Shown piece by piece: positions 8,381 through 15,819 of a DNA stretch of 64,000 nucleotides. Numbering within the stretch: position 1 is the first letter of the stretch; the number at the start of each line of letters is the position of its first letter. The translations under genes and the position numbers were made by a program. The stretch comes from Lentisphaera marina (GTDB taxonomy: Bacteria; Verrucomicrobiota; Lentisphaeria; Lentisphaerales; Lentisphaeraceae), in contig NZ_JAQZZL010000001.1 in NCBI RefSeq assembly GCF_028745505.1, positions 372,001-436,000 on the forward strand, written 5' to 3'. The notes under the pieces were generated by a model. It saw nothing but the letters and a program-made list of their open reading frames with translations, ran no database searches and had not been told where the DNA came from.

Positions 8381-8890
8381 ATGTCTGATGAAAAAATCGC
8401 CATCTATCCCGGATCTTTTGATCCCCTGACTTTTGGTCATTTAGATGTTATTGAAAGAGCTGCAAAGCTCTTTGATAAACTCATTGTGCTCGTCGCCGTC
8501 AACGCCTCTAAGCAAGCTCACTTCACACTGGATGAGCGCAGCTCCCACATAAGAGAGATTTGCAAACACCTCCCCAACATTGAAGTCCATTCAATTAGCG
8601 GCCTCTTAGTCGATGCCCTCAATAGCTTTGATGCCTGCGCCGTGGTGCGAGGCCTACGTTCGATTTCTGACTTTGAATACGAAATACACATGGCCATGAT
8701 GAATCGTGACCTCAACCCCAAATGCGAAACTGTTTTTTTAATGCCGAGCCCAGAAACTTCTTTTGTTTCTTCAAGAATGATTCGCGAAATCGCTCGCTTG
8801 GGTGGTGACATTGATAAGTTTGTCCCCCCCATTATCGCCAGTGCCTTAAAGGAGAAATATCATGCCCCTTCATCCTCTACAGATAAATAA
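8381..8890 (+). CDS. coaD: Phosphopantetheine adenylyltransferase
   Basis: Transfers AMP to 4'-phosphopantetheine in CoA synthesis. The nucleotidyltransferase signature is present: YPGSFDPLTFGH (T/HxGH-type motif, residues 9-20), RGLRSISDFEYE and SSRMIREIA near the C-terminus. Length 169 aa is standard. It starts one base after the NtrC stop and overlaps the yceD-like gene by 29 bases. CoA supply next to acyl-carrier-protein and fatty-acid genes makes functional sense. Confidence 0.95.
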   Translation: MSDEKIAIYPGSFDPLTFGHLDVIERAAKLFDKLIVLVAVNASKQAHFTLDERSSHIREICKHLPNIEVHSISGLLVDALNSFDACAVVRGLRSISDFEYEIHMAMMNRDLNPKCETVFLMPSPETSFVSSRMIREIARLGGDIDKFVPPIIASALKEKYHAPSSSTDK

Positions 8891-9344
8891 ATTTCACATC
8901 CCCGAATTTGGCCTCAAGCTCCAAGATGAAGTAGACTCATCTTTACTGGAGCTGCCGCAATCCTATCGTGAAAAATCTTATGGCCCGCTAAAGGCTCAAC
9001 TCGATATCAGTTTACTTGACCAAATGGACACCTTATTAATAAGGGGACAAGCTAGCATCGATATGCAATGTAATTGCGATCGTTGTAACTCAGACTTCAC
9101 TCATCATCTTGAGTCCGAAGAAATTTGTCATCATATTGAAAACTGTCCGGACATTATTGATTTGACAGAATACATACGTGAGGATATACTCCTCACTTTT
9201 CCGCAACACTACCTGTGCAGTGATGACTGCGAAGGATTATGCCCAGGATGTGGTGCGAACCTCAATAAAGAGAGCTGCCAATGCTCAAAACCGGATAACG
9301 GTGGCTCTTTTGACAATATTTTAGACAATCTAAATTTTGACTAA
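8862..9344 (+). CDS. yceD: YceD-family (DUF177) protein
   Basis: A 160-aa protein of the DUF177/YceD family, which sits directly before rpmF in most bacteria and is implicated in large-subunit rRNA accumulation. Seen here: a central CNCDRC pair and a C-terminal cysteine cluster (CSDDCEGLCPGCG...CQC), suggesting zinc binding. The ATG at 8862 has a strong GGAG eight bases upstream inside the end of coaD, which supports this overlapping start. It is 29 bases before the rpmF start. Confidence 0.85.
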   Translation: MPLHPLQINKFHIPEFGLKLQDEVDSSLLELPQSYREKSYGPLKAQLDISLLDQMDTLLIRGQASIDMQCNCDRCNSDFTHHLESEEICHHIENCPDIIDLTEYIREDILLTFPQHYLCSDDCEGLCPGCGANLNKESCQCSKPDNGGSFDNILDNLNFD

Positions 9345-9373
9345 TTTTTTAAAGTTAAGACAAGGGAAATAAC

Positions 9374-9550
9374 ATGGCACAGCCAAAAAGAAAAACATCT
9401 AAGATGAAAAAGCGTCAGCGCAAAGCATCTTACGCTTGGAAAGGTATCCAAACTCAACTATGCGATTGTGGCGCTCCTCGTGTACCACACCGCGTTTGCA
9501 GCTCTTGTGGCTCTTACAACGGTCGCCAAGTAATCGAAGCTGGCAACTAG
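9374..9550 (+). CDS. rpmF: 50S ribosomal protein L32
   Basis: 58 codons beginning MAQPKRKTSKMKKRQRKA, the universal L32 N-terminus, followed by a zinc-ribbon-like half with PHRVCSSCG. The first cysteine pair is written C-D-C-G (C30, C32), one residue closer than the usual C-x2-C, while the second pair is the normal C-x2-C. Position between yceD and plsX is the conserved gene order. The ATG at 9374 follows AAGGGAAAT. Confidence 0.95.
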   Translation: MAQPKRKTSKMKKRQRKASYAWKGIQTQLCDCGAPRVPHRVCSSCGSYNGRQVIEAGN

Positions 9551-9555
9551 ATAGC

Positions 9556-10554
9556 ATGATCATTGCGCTTGACGCAATGGGCGGAGATAATGCTCCACAG
9601 GAAATTATCTCCGGAGCCGTCCAGGCTCTAGAGGAAATCCCCGCCGACGTTTCATTCAAACTCGTCGGGGATGAATCCCTCATCAAAGCCGAGCTCGACA
9701 AATATAAAGTTGATCTCGCACGATTTTCTATCGTCCACAGTAGTGAAGTTGTCACTATGGATGACCCTCCCACAGCCGCCATCCGCGGTAAAAAAGATTC
9801 CTCCATCGCCATAGCCGTTAAATTGGTTAAAGAAGGCGAAGCCGATGCATTAGTATCCGCTGGAAACACAGGCGCCTCTGTCGCCTGTTGTGTCCTTAAA
9901 CTAGGACGCCTCCCAGGCATTGACCGCCCAGCAATTGCCACTGTCATCCCTGCTCCCGAAGGCAAATTTGTGCTCTTAGACTCCGGCGCCAACGTAGATT
10001 CCAAGCCCGAAATGCTTAATCAATTCTCCATCATGGGAGAAATTTACGCCAAGGCAATCCTGGAACTCGAATCACCACGAGTCGGCTTATTTTCAAATGG
10101 TAGTGAAGATGGAAAGGGGAACGAAGTCACCAAAGCAACTTTTAAACTTCTCAAAGAAAACGATTACAACTTCATTGGCAATGTAGAAGGCACTGACCTC
10201 TTCAAAGATAAAGTTGATGTTGTTGTGTGCGATGGATTCATCGGCAACCTAGTACTAAAAAGTTGTGAAGGCATTGCCAAAGGCATCTCTGGCATGCTCA
10301 AAAAGAATATCAAGAAAAAGCAAGTTCGAAAAGTAGGTTACGCCCTCTCGAAAGGCGCTTTTGATGAACTCAAAGAAAAAACCGATTCACGCGCCACAGG
10401 TGGAGCTCCACTTCTTGGCGTCAATGGGATTTTCATCAAAGCCCACGGCAGTTCAGATGCATACGCACTGAAAAATGCCCTAAAAGTAGCCCACGAACTC
10501 ACATTAAAAGAAATCAATAAACAAATCATCGCAGGAATTGAACAGGAGGCTTAA
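9556..10554 (+). CDS. plsX: Phosphate acyltransferase PlsX
   Basis: Converts acyl-ACP to acyl-phosphate, the first step of phosphatidic acid synthesis with PlsY. The start is placed at the ATG 9556 because MIIALDAMGGDNAP is the conserved N-terminus; the open frame extends further upstream into rpmF but that extension is not family sequence. Diagnostic parts include DAMGGD, SAGNTGA, and VCDGFIGN followed by KSCEG. 332 aa, normal length. It begins 5 bases after the rpmF stop, without an obvious ribosome site, and ends one base before fabH. Confidence 0.95.
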   Translation: MIIALDAMGGDNAPQEIISGAVQALEEIPADVSFKLVGDESLIKAELDKYKVDLARFSIVHSSEVVTMDDPPTAAIRGKKDSSIAIAVKLVKEGEADALVSAGNTGASVACCVLKLGRLPGIDRPAIATVIPAPEGKFVLLDSGANVDSKPEMLNQFSIMGEIYAKAILELESPRVGLFSNGSEDGKGNEVTKATFKLLKENDYNFIGNVEGTDLFKDKVDVVVCDGFIGNLVLKSCEGIAKGISGMLKKNIKKKQVRKVGYALSKGAFDELKEKTDSRATGGAPLLGVNGIFIKAHGSSDAYALKNALKVAHELTLKEINKQIIAGIEQEA

Positions 10555-10555
10555 G

Positions 10556-11539
10556 ATGAAAGGCATTAAAATTATTGGCACAGGCAAATACGCTCCTGAG
10601 AACATCGTCACTAATGATGACTTAGCGGAAAAAGTCGAAACTTCCCACGAATGGATTGTGACACGCACGGGAATTGAACAGCGCCACATCGCTGCAGACG
10701 ATCAAGCGACATCCGACCTCTGTGTCCCTGCCGCACAAAACGCTTTAGACGACGCTGGACTGACAGCGGAAGACCTCGACTTAATTATTGTGGCTACACT
10801 TTCACCAGACAAACCCTTCCCTAATACAGCCACCATTTTACAAAGAAAAATTGGCGCTAAAAACGCTGCCTGCTTTTCAATTGAAGCTGCCTGCACTGGT
10901 TTTGTCTATGCAATGGAAGTGGCTTCATCTATGCTTCGTTGCGGAAACTACAAAAACGCCTTAGTTATTGGTGCTGAAAAACTGAGCTCGCAAGTAAATT
11001 GGTCAGATCGCAACACCTGTGTTTTATTTGGCGATGGTGCGGGAGCCGCAATTCTTGAGAGCGTTGAAGAAAAAGATAATTCACTACTCAACTCTATCCT
11101 TGCTTCAGATGGCACACACGAAGAACTTCTGCACACAGCTATTGGTGGATCTGCGACTCCTGCAACTGCAGAGAATTTAGATGATCCGGGTCGCTACCTA
11201 CAAATGCAGGGACGTGAAGTCTTCAAGCTCGCGGTTACCAACATGGCGAATTCAGTCAAAAAAGCCCTCGAAGAAATCAACTTAAGTGTTGATGATATTG
11301 ACTGGCTCATCCCCCACCAAGCCAACGTAAGAATCATTAGTGCCGTAGGCGATAAAATTGGCATCAATAGTGAAAAAGTTTTTGTCAATGTACAGAAATA
11401 TGGCAACACCTCTGCCGCCACTATCCCCATCGCCCTCGACGAATTAGCTCGCAGTGGAGAACTCAAGCGTGGACAAATCTTGGTATTTGTCGCTTTTGGC
11501 GGCGGCTTCACTTGGGGTGCAACGGTTTTAAAATACTAA
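10556..11539 (+). CDS. fabH: 3-oxoacyl-ACP synthase III
   Basis: Starts fatty-acid synthesis by condensing acetyl-CoA with malonyl-ACP. The catalytic triad is visible: C113 (IEAACTGF), H254 (IPHQAN) and N284 (YGNTSAA). The start at 10556 is chosen because it gives MKGIKIIGTGKYAP and has GGAGG eight bases upstream; an upstream in-frame start at 10538 lies inside plsX and is unlikely. 327 aa. Next gene is fabG; fabD, commonly between them, is absent. Confidence 0.96.
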   Translation: MKGIKIIGTGKYAPENIVTNDDLAEKVETSHEWIVTRTGIEQRHIAADDQATSDLCVPAAQNALDDAGLTAEDLDLIIVATLSPDKPFPNTATILQRKIGAKNAACFSIEAACTGFVYAMEVASSMLRCGNYKNALVIGAEKLSSQVNWSDRNTCVLFGDGAGAAILESVEEKDNSLLNSILASDGTHEELLHTAIGGSATPATAENLDDPGRYLQMQGREVFKLAVTNMANSVKKALEEINLSVDDIDWLIPHQANVRIISAVGDKIGINSEKVFVNVQKYGNTSAATIPIALDELARSGELKRGQILVFVAFGGGFTWGATVLKY

Positions 11540-11558
11540 ATTTAAGAAAGGAAATATC

Positions 11559-12302
11559 ATGAGCGTAAAAGATAAAGTTTGTGTTGTAACTGGTGGTTCA
11601 CGTGGAATCGGTCTCGAAATCTGCCGTCGCTTAGTTGCGGATGGCGCAAAAGTTGCCCTGATTGGCACAAGAGAAGAAACGGCTCAAAACGCGGTAAAAG
11701 AACTCGGCGCAACTGCTGATCAAGTTAAGGGCTATGCCTTAAACGTTGCTGACGGCACTGCTGTAGGCGAAGTGTTCACACAAATCCTTAGCGATTTCGG
11801 TCAAGTAGACGTTTTGGTCAACAATGCCGGCATCACTCGCGACACACTCATGATGCGCATGAAAGAAGAAGACTGGGATCTTGTGATGGCAGTCAACCTC
11901 AAAGGTGCTTTCAATTGCACAAAAGCCGTCATGCGTCCCATGATGAAATTACGCAAAGGTCGCATCATCAATATTTCCTCAGTTGTTGGCCTCACTGGCA
12001 ACGCTGGACAAGCTAACTATGCCGCTTCAAAAGCTGGCCTAATTGGCTTCACAAAATCAAGTGCGAAAGAACTATCAAGTCGCAACATCACTGTAAACGC
12101 TGTGGCTCCTGGCTACATCGCAACTGAAATGACTGATGCTGTGTCTGACGCAGCTCGTGAAGCTTTCTTAAGCAACATCCCCTTGGGACGTGCTGGCGAA
12201 GCGAAAGAAGTTGCTGCAATGATCGCCTTTTTAGCTTCCGACGAATCTGCATATATCACTGGTCAAACATTTAATGTTGACGGTGGTTTGGTTATGCAAT
12301 AG
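11559..12302 (+). CDS. fabG: 3-oxoacyl-ACP reductase
   Basis: NADPH-dependent short-chain dehydrogenase reducing beta-ketoacyl-ACP. The cofactor motif is TGGSRGIG (11-18), NNAG is at 88-91, and the catalytic Ser140/141, Tyr154 and Lys158 lie in NISSVVG and YAASK. 247 aa is the normal length. AAGGAAATATC precedes the ATG. Sits in the plsX-fabH-fabG-acpP-fabF run. Confidence 0.95.
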   Translation: MSVKDKVCVVTGGSRGIGLEICRRLVADGAKVALIGTREETAQNAVKELGATADQVKGYALNVADGTAVGEVFTQILSDFGQVDVLVNNAGITRDTLMMRMKEEDWDLVMAVNLKGAFNCTKAVMRPMMKLRKGRIINISSVVGLTGNAGQANYAASKAGLIGFTKSSAKELSSRNITVNAVAPGYIATEMTDAVSDAAREAFLSNIPLGRAGEAKEVAAMIAFLASDESAYITGQTFNVDGGLVMQ

Positions 12303-12378
12303 AGTTTGCATTTTTAATACATGCAATCATTTTACACAGTTCACAAAACAAACTAATACAAAACTTAGGAGAAGAGTT

Positions 12379-12612
12379 ATGTCTTCAACAGCCGATAAAG
12401 TTATCGAAGTAATCTGCGAAAAACTCAGCGTAACTGCTGACCAATGCCTTCCTGAGGCGAAATTCATCGACGATCTCGGTGCTGATTCACTCGACACAGT
12501 AGAACTCGTTATGGAACTCGAAGAGCAGTTCAACGTAACTATCCCAGACGAAGTAAGCGAAAACATCCTCACGGTTGGCGACGCGATCAAATTCGTTGAA
12601 GAAAACGCTTAA
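12379..12612 (+). CDS. acpP: Acyl carrier protein
   Basis: 77-aa acidic carrier protein. The phosphopantetheine attachment site is Ser37 in LGADSLD. The start at 12379 gives MSSTADKVIEVICEKL and has AGGAGA upstream; the longer frame beginning at 12274 overlaps fabG and is not ACP-like. The 76-base gap before it is the largest in the fab run and could hold an extra promoter, which is common for this highly expressed gene. Confidence 0.96.
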   Translation: MSSTADKVIEVICEKLSVTADQCLPEAKFIDDLGADSLDTVELVMELEEQFNVTIPDEVSENILTVGDAIKFVEENA

Positions 12613-12639
12613 TTAAATTTATTGACGGCAGCAAAAACT

Positions 12640-13881
12640 ATGGAATTAAAACGCATCGTAATCACTGGCACAGGTGTAATCTCACCAGTCGGTAATACTA
12701 CCCAGGACTTTTGGTCTGGACTTTTATCCGGAAAAAGTGGCTTGGATACTATTAAAGGCTTCGATACTGAAGGACACCGTTGTACTATTGCAGGCGAAGT
12801 CACTGACTTTGACCCAACTCAGTACATGGAACCTGCAGCAGCCAAAAAAATCGATCGCTTCTGTCAGTTTGCTATTGCTGCCTCAAACGAAGCTGTGGAA
12901 GAGGCGGGTCTTAAAGATTCGTCAATTCCTGCAGAACGCATTGGCGTTCTCATTGGTTCGGGTATTGGCGGTTTAGCTACTCTCGAAGAAGAAGTAGAAA
13001 AGCTCGTCACTAAAGGCCCCCGCCGCGTTTCTCCGATGCTCATTCCCAAGATGATTGGTGATATGAGCTCAGGAATCGTTTCAATCCATCACGGATTCAA
13101 AGGCCCCAATTTCACTGCAGTCTCTGCCTGTGCTTCATCAACTCACTCCATCGGAGAAGCTTTTTGGATTCTTCAGCGTGGTGATGCCGATGTTATTGTT
13201 ACAGGTGGTGCCGAAGCTGCAATCACTCCAGTAGGTATGGCCGGCTTCGCTTCAATGCGAGCTATGTCAACTCGCAACGACGATCCTCAAGGTGCGAGCC
13301 GTCCTTTCGATAAAGACCGCGATGGTTTTGTCATGGGCGAAGGCGCAGGCATCCTCGTTATGGAAACTTTAGAAAGTGCTGAAGCACGTGGCGCTAATAT
13401 CATAGCTGAGTTCATTGGTTATGGTGCTACTGCAGATGCTAATCACATTACATCTCCTGCAGATGATGGTTCAGGTGCTGCTGCGGCTATTACAATGGCA
13501 ATGAAGCACGCTAAAATTGACCCTTCTGAAGTGAGCTACATTAATGCACACGGAACTTCCACTCCTATGAATGATAAGTTCGAGACTCGTGCAATTAAAT
13601 CTGTCTTTGGTGACAATGCGCCAAACATTCCTATCTCAAGTACAAAGTCAATGACTGGTCATGGTCTTGGTACTGCTGGAGCTTGGGAAACAATTGTTTG
13701 TGCTCTTGCCGTTAAAAATGACAAAATTCCTCCCACTATGAACTACACGACTCCTGATCCAGAATGTGATTTAGATTACGTTCCCAACAAGTCTCGTGAA
13801 GTCAGTGTTGATATTGCTCTTAACATCAACCTTGGTTTTGGTGGACATAATGCAACTGGTTTAGTAAGGAAGTTCAAATGA
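12640..13881 (+). CDS. fabF: 3-oxoacyl-ACP synthase II
   Basis: Elongating condensing enzyme. The Cys-His-His triad is C164 (VSACASSTHS), H304 (NAHGTST) and H341 (TGHGLGTAGA). 413 aa from the ATG at 12640 (MELKRIVITGTGVISPVG). A TTG at 12622 would add six residues, but neither start has a clear ribosome site; the ATG fits the family better. The TGA overlaps the ATG of the small lipoprotein gene. Confidence 0.95.
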   Translation: MELKRIVITGTGVISPVGNTTQDFWSGLLSGKSGLDTIKGFDTEGHRCTIAGEVTDFDPTQYMEPAAAKKIDRFCQFAIAASNEAVEEAGLKDSSIPAERIGVLIGSGIGGLATLEEEVEKLVTKGPRRVSPMLIPKMIGDMSSGIVSIHHGFKGPNFTAVSACASSTHSIGEAFWILQRGDADVIVTGGAEAAITPVGMAGFASMRAMSTRNDDPQGASRPFDKDRDGFVMGEGAGILVMETLESAEARGANIIAEFIGYGATADANHITSPADDGSGAAAAITMAMKHAKIDPSEVSYINAHGTSTPMNDKFETRAIKSVFGDNAPNIPISSTKSMTGHGLGTAGAWETIVCALAVKNDKIPPTMNYTTPDPECDLDYVPNKSREVSVDIALNINLGFGGHNATGLVRKFK

Positions 13882-14054
13882 AAATGAAAGCTTTAATCGC
13901 AACGATTTTTTTAGCAGCACTTTGCTTCTCTTGTGCCAATGACCCACAAATTGCTAGCCACCAGCTTCCTGCTATGGAACAATCATGGGCTGAAGCAATC
14001 CAGGCTTCTCACCCAGAGTGGAAAGCCCCAAGCTACGCACCGATCGACCAGTAA
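13878..14054 (+). CDS. Small lipoprotein-like peptide (58 aa)
   Basis: A short gene overlapping the fabF stop by 4 bases (ATGA), with AGGA upstream. The product begins MKMKALIATIFLAALCFSCAND, a typical short export signal ending in a possible lipid-attachment Cys at position 19 (the box is CFSC, so the -3 residue is atypical). The mature peptide of about 40 residues (HQLPAMEQSWAEAIQ...HPEWKAPSY) has no recognised domain. Its stop forms part of the leader of ybeY. Function unknown. Confidence 0.65.
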   Translation: MKMKALIATIFLAALCFSCANDPQIASHQLPAMEQSWAEAIQASHPEWKAPSYAPIDQ

Positions 14055-14086
14055 GGAGCTCGGCCGACTCAGTCGGCCACACCATG
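14053..14086 (+). promoter_or_regulatory. Shine-Dalgarno / hairpin / AUG arrangement of ybeY
   Basis: AAGGAG (14053-14058) is followed by a perfect hairpin GGCCGAC-TCA-GTCGGCC (14062-14078) and then the ATG at 14084. The linear distance from GGAG to ATG is 25 bases, far too long. With the 17-base hairpin folded out it becomes 8 bases, which is optimal. No T-run follows the stem, so it is not an ordinary terminator. It suggests that folding brings the ribosome site and the start together. Confidence 0.6.
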
Positions 14087-14566
14087 AACATCTCTATACA
14101 GTCTGATACAGATAAATATACCTTAACTGAGTTCCGTCACATAGAAGAAATTGCTCTTTATTTATGTGATCACTGGGGGCTCAGTAAACAACACTGCTCT
14201 CTCAATATTAGCTTCACCGACGATGCCGGAATAGAACCAGTAAATGTTCAATTTCTCCAGCACGAAGGCCCGACAGATGTCATTAGTTTTGACTATCTTG
14301 ACGACTATGAAGCGGAATTCGCTGATCCAGATGACCCCTTCGTGTTAGGGGAATTACTCATCTCTTTAGAGACTGCTCAAAGCCAAGCCAAAAACTACGA
14401 CTCATCATTTAACGATGAAGCCCTGCTCTATTTAGCTCATGGCATATTGCATCTTTGTGGCTTTGATGATCACGAAGAAAACGATATCAAGGAAATGCGT
14501 CGAGCTGAGCAAGTCTCCATGAAACTCATTAAAGAAAACTTTTCACAAGCTAGGATTATTGCCTAA
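14084..14566 (+). CDS. ybeY: Endoribonuclease YbeY
   Basis: Single-strand endoribonuclease for 16S rRNA 3' maturation and ribosome quality control. The zinc-binding signature LAHGILHLCGFDDHE (H-x3-H-x5-H) is near the C-terminus, and the 'GPTDVISFDY' segment is also diagnostic. The start at 14084 (MNISIQSDTD) is preferred over 14018, which overlaps the lipoprotein gene and adds non-family sequence. 160 aa. The TAA shares its last A with the ATG of the CorC-like gene, the same pairing as ybeY-ybeX in enterobacteria. Confidence 0.93.
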   Translation: MNISIQSDTDKYTLTEFRHIEEIALYLCDHWGLSKQHCSLNISFTDDAGIEPVNVQFLQHEGPTDVISFDYLDDYEAEFADPDDPFVLGELLISLETAQSQAKNYDSSFNDEALLYLAHGILHLCGFDDHEENDIKEMRRAEQVSMKLIKENFSQARIIA

Positions 14567-15819
14567 TGGAAATGTTTGCCTTACTCATTCTTTTATGTTT
14601 AGCTTGCTGGACGGGCTCCTGCCGCTCTTCACTTCGTAAGCTCACTGGTGGTTTGCTTAGAACCCTAGAAGATAGAATACAAAGCAATTGCCAATACTTA
14701 GATGATCATCGCCCGCGATTTGGTTTTGTCCTACGTGCAGCAAGCTTTATTTTCACCACTACATACACGCTGATTTCTTATAAATTTTTCATCTTGGATG
14801 GTGCTAAAAATACTCATACAGAGAACGTCACTTATTTTGTTTTAGTCCTCGTACTCTACCTTCTGACACGTGAAGTCCTTGGGTCGATTTGGACACGTAA
14901 TTACGGCATTAAAATCCTCAGCAACTCTCTGCCCGCACTCAAAGTCCTTAACATCCTTTTCTTCCCTTATATTACGATTGTTTTAAGCCTACACCATAAT
15001 CACGAAGCCCGTTTAGAGGAAAGTGATAACAACACGAAAGTAAGTGCTGAAGATGAAATACTCTCCTTAGTTGAGGAAGATGAAGAAAATGATCGTGAAG
15101 ACTCTATTGAAGACGAAGAAGCCCGTATGATTAAAGGCGTATTTAATTTGGATGACACCACCATACGCGAAGTTATGATCCCCAGAACTTCTATAACTGG
15201 AGTTGAGAAAGACACTCCCTTAGAAGAGATTAAAAAGCTTTTCATTAGCAGTGGCTATAGTCGCTTACCCGTATACGACGAAAAACCCGACACGATCATT
15301 GGCTTAGTTTATGCGAAAGACTTTTTAGATTACAGTAAAATCTGTCAATCGAAACTCAATGATCTACTCCGCCCCGTTGAATTTGTCCCCGAAACCGAGA
15401 CTCTGGACATTACACTTCCGAACTTTCGAAAGAAGAAAATTCATCTCGCAATTGTTCAGGACGAATTTGGTGGCACAGCAGGCTTAGTCACCATGGAAGA
15501 CTTACTTGAGGAGATTGTTGGTGAAATCCATGATGAATTTGACACAGAAGAAGAAAGTCATCTTCAAGCACTTGAAAATGGTAGTTTAATCTTAGATCCA
15601 CGCGCTACCATTAGCGAAATCAACCAAGCTCTCAACAGCAATATTCCCGATGAAGAGTTTGATACCATTGGAGCCTATGTCTACAGTATTACCGGAGATA
15701 TCCCCAAAGCTCAAACGAAAGTAGAATGCGATTTTTTCCAAGTCGAAATCCTGGAAGCTGACGAAAGAAACATCATCAGTTTAAGCTTGCAAATTAATTC
15801 TGAAACAGAAAAAGCTTAA
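14566..15819 (+). CDS. CNNM/CorC-family membrane protein with CBS domains
   Basis: A 417-aa protein with an N-terminal membrane part (hydrophobic helices near 1-20, 60-80, 95-112 and 130-145), an acidic linker (EDEILSLVEEDEENDRED) and two CBS motifs (MIPRTSITGVEKDTPLEE...YSRLPVYDE and KIHLAIVQDEFGGTAGLVTMEDLLEEIVGEI). A C-terminal transporter-associated (CorC/HlyC) domain follows. This family exports or regulates Mg2+/Co2+. The DUF21/CNNM membrane domain is poorly conserved here, so transport itself is less certain than the CBS-CorC part. Confidence 0.85.
   Translation: MEMFALLILLCLACWTGSCRSSLRKLTGGLLRTLEDRIQSNCQYLDDHRPRFGFVLRAASFIFTTTYTLISYKFFILDGAKNTHTENVTYFVLVLVLYLLTREVLGSIWTRNYGIKILSNSLPALKVLNILFFPYITIVLSLHHNHEARLEESDNNTKVSAEDEILSLVEEDEENDREDSIEDEEARMIKGVFNLDDTTIREVMIPRTSITGVEKDTPLEEIKKLFISSGYSRLPVYDEKPDTIIGLVYAKDFLDYSKICQSKLNDLLRPVEFVPETETLDITLPNFRKKKIHLAIVQDEFGGTAGLVTMEDLLEEIVGEIHDEFDTEEESHLQALENGSLILDPRATISEINQALNSNIPDEEFDTIGAYVYSITGDIPKAQTKVECDFFQVEILEADERNIISLSLQINSETEKA

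Noticed and set aside
9399..10004. 201-codon open frame on the minus strand
   Set aside because: It lies wholly opposite rpmF and plsX, has no domain signature, and its composition (Ser/Arg-rich) is that of an antisense shadow.
14062..14078. Reading the ybeY hairpin as a transcription terminator
   Set aside because: No T-run follows the stem and it lies between ribosome site and start codon, so a translational role is more likely.
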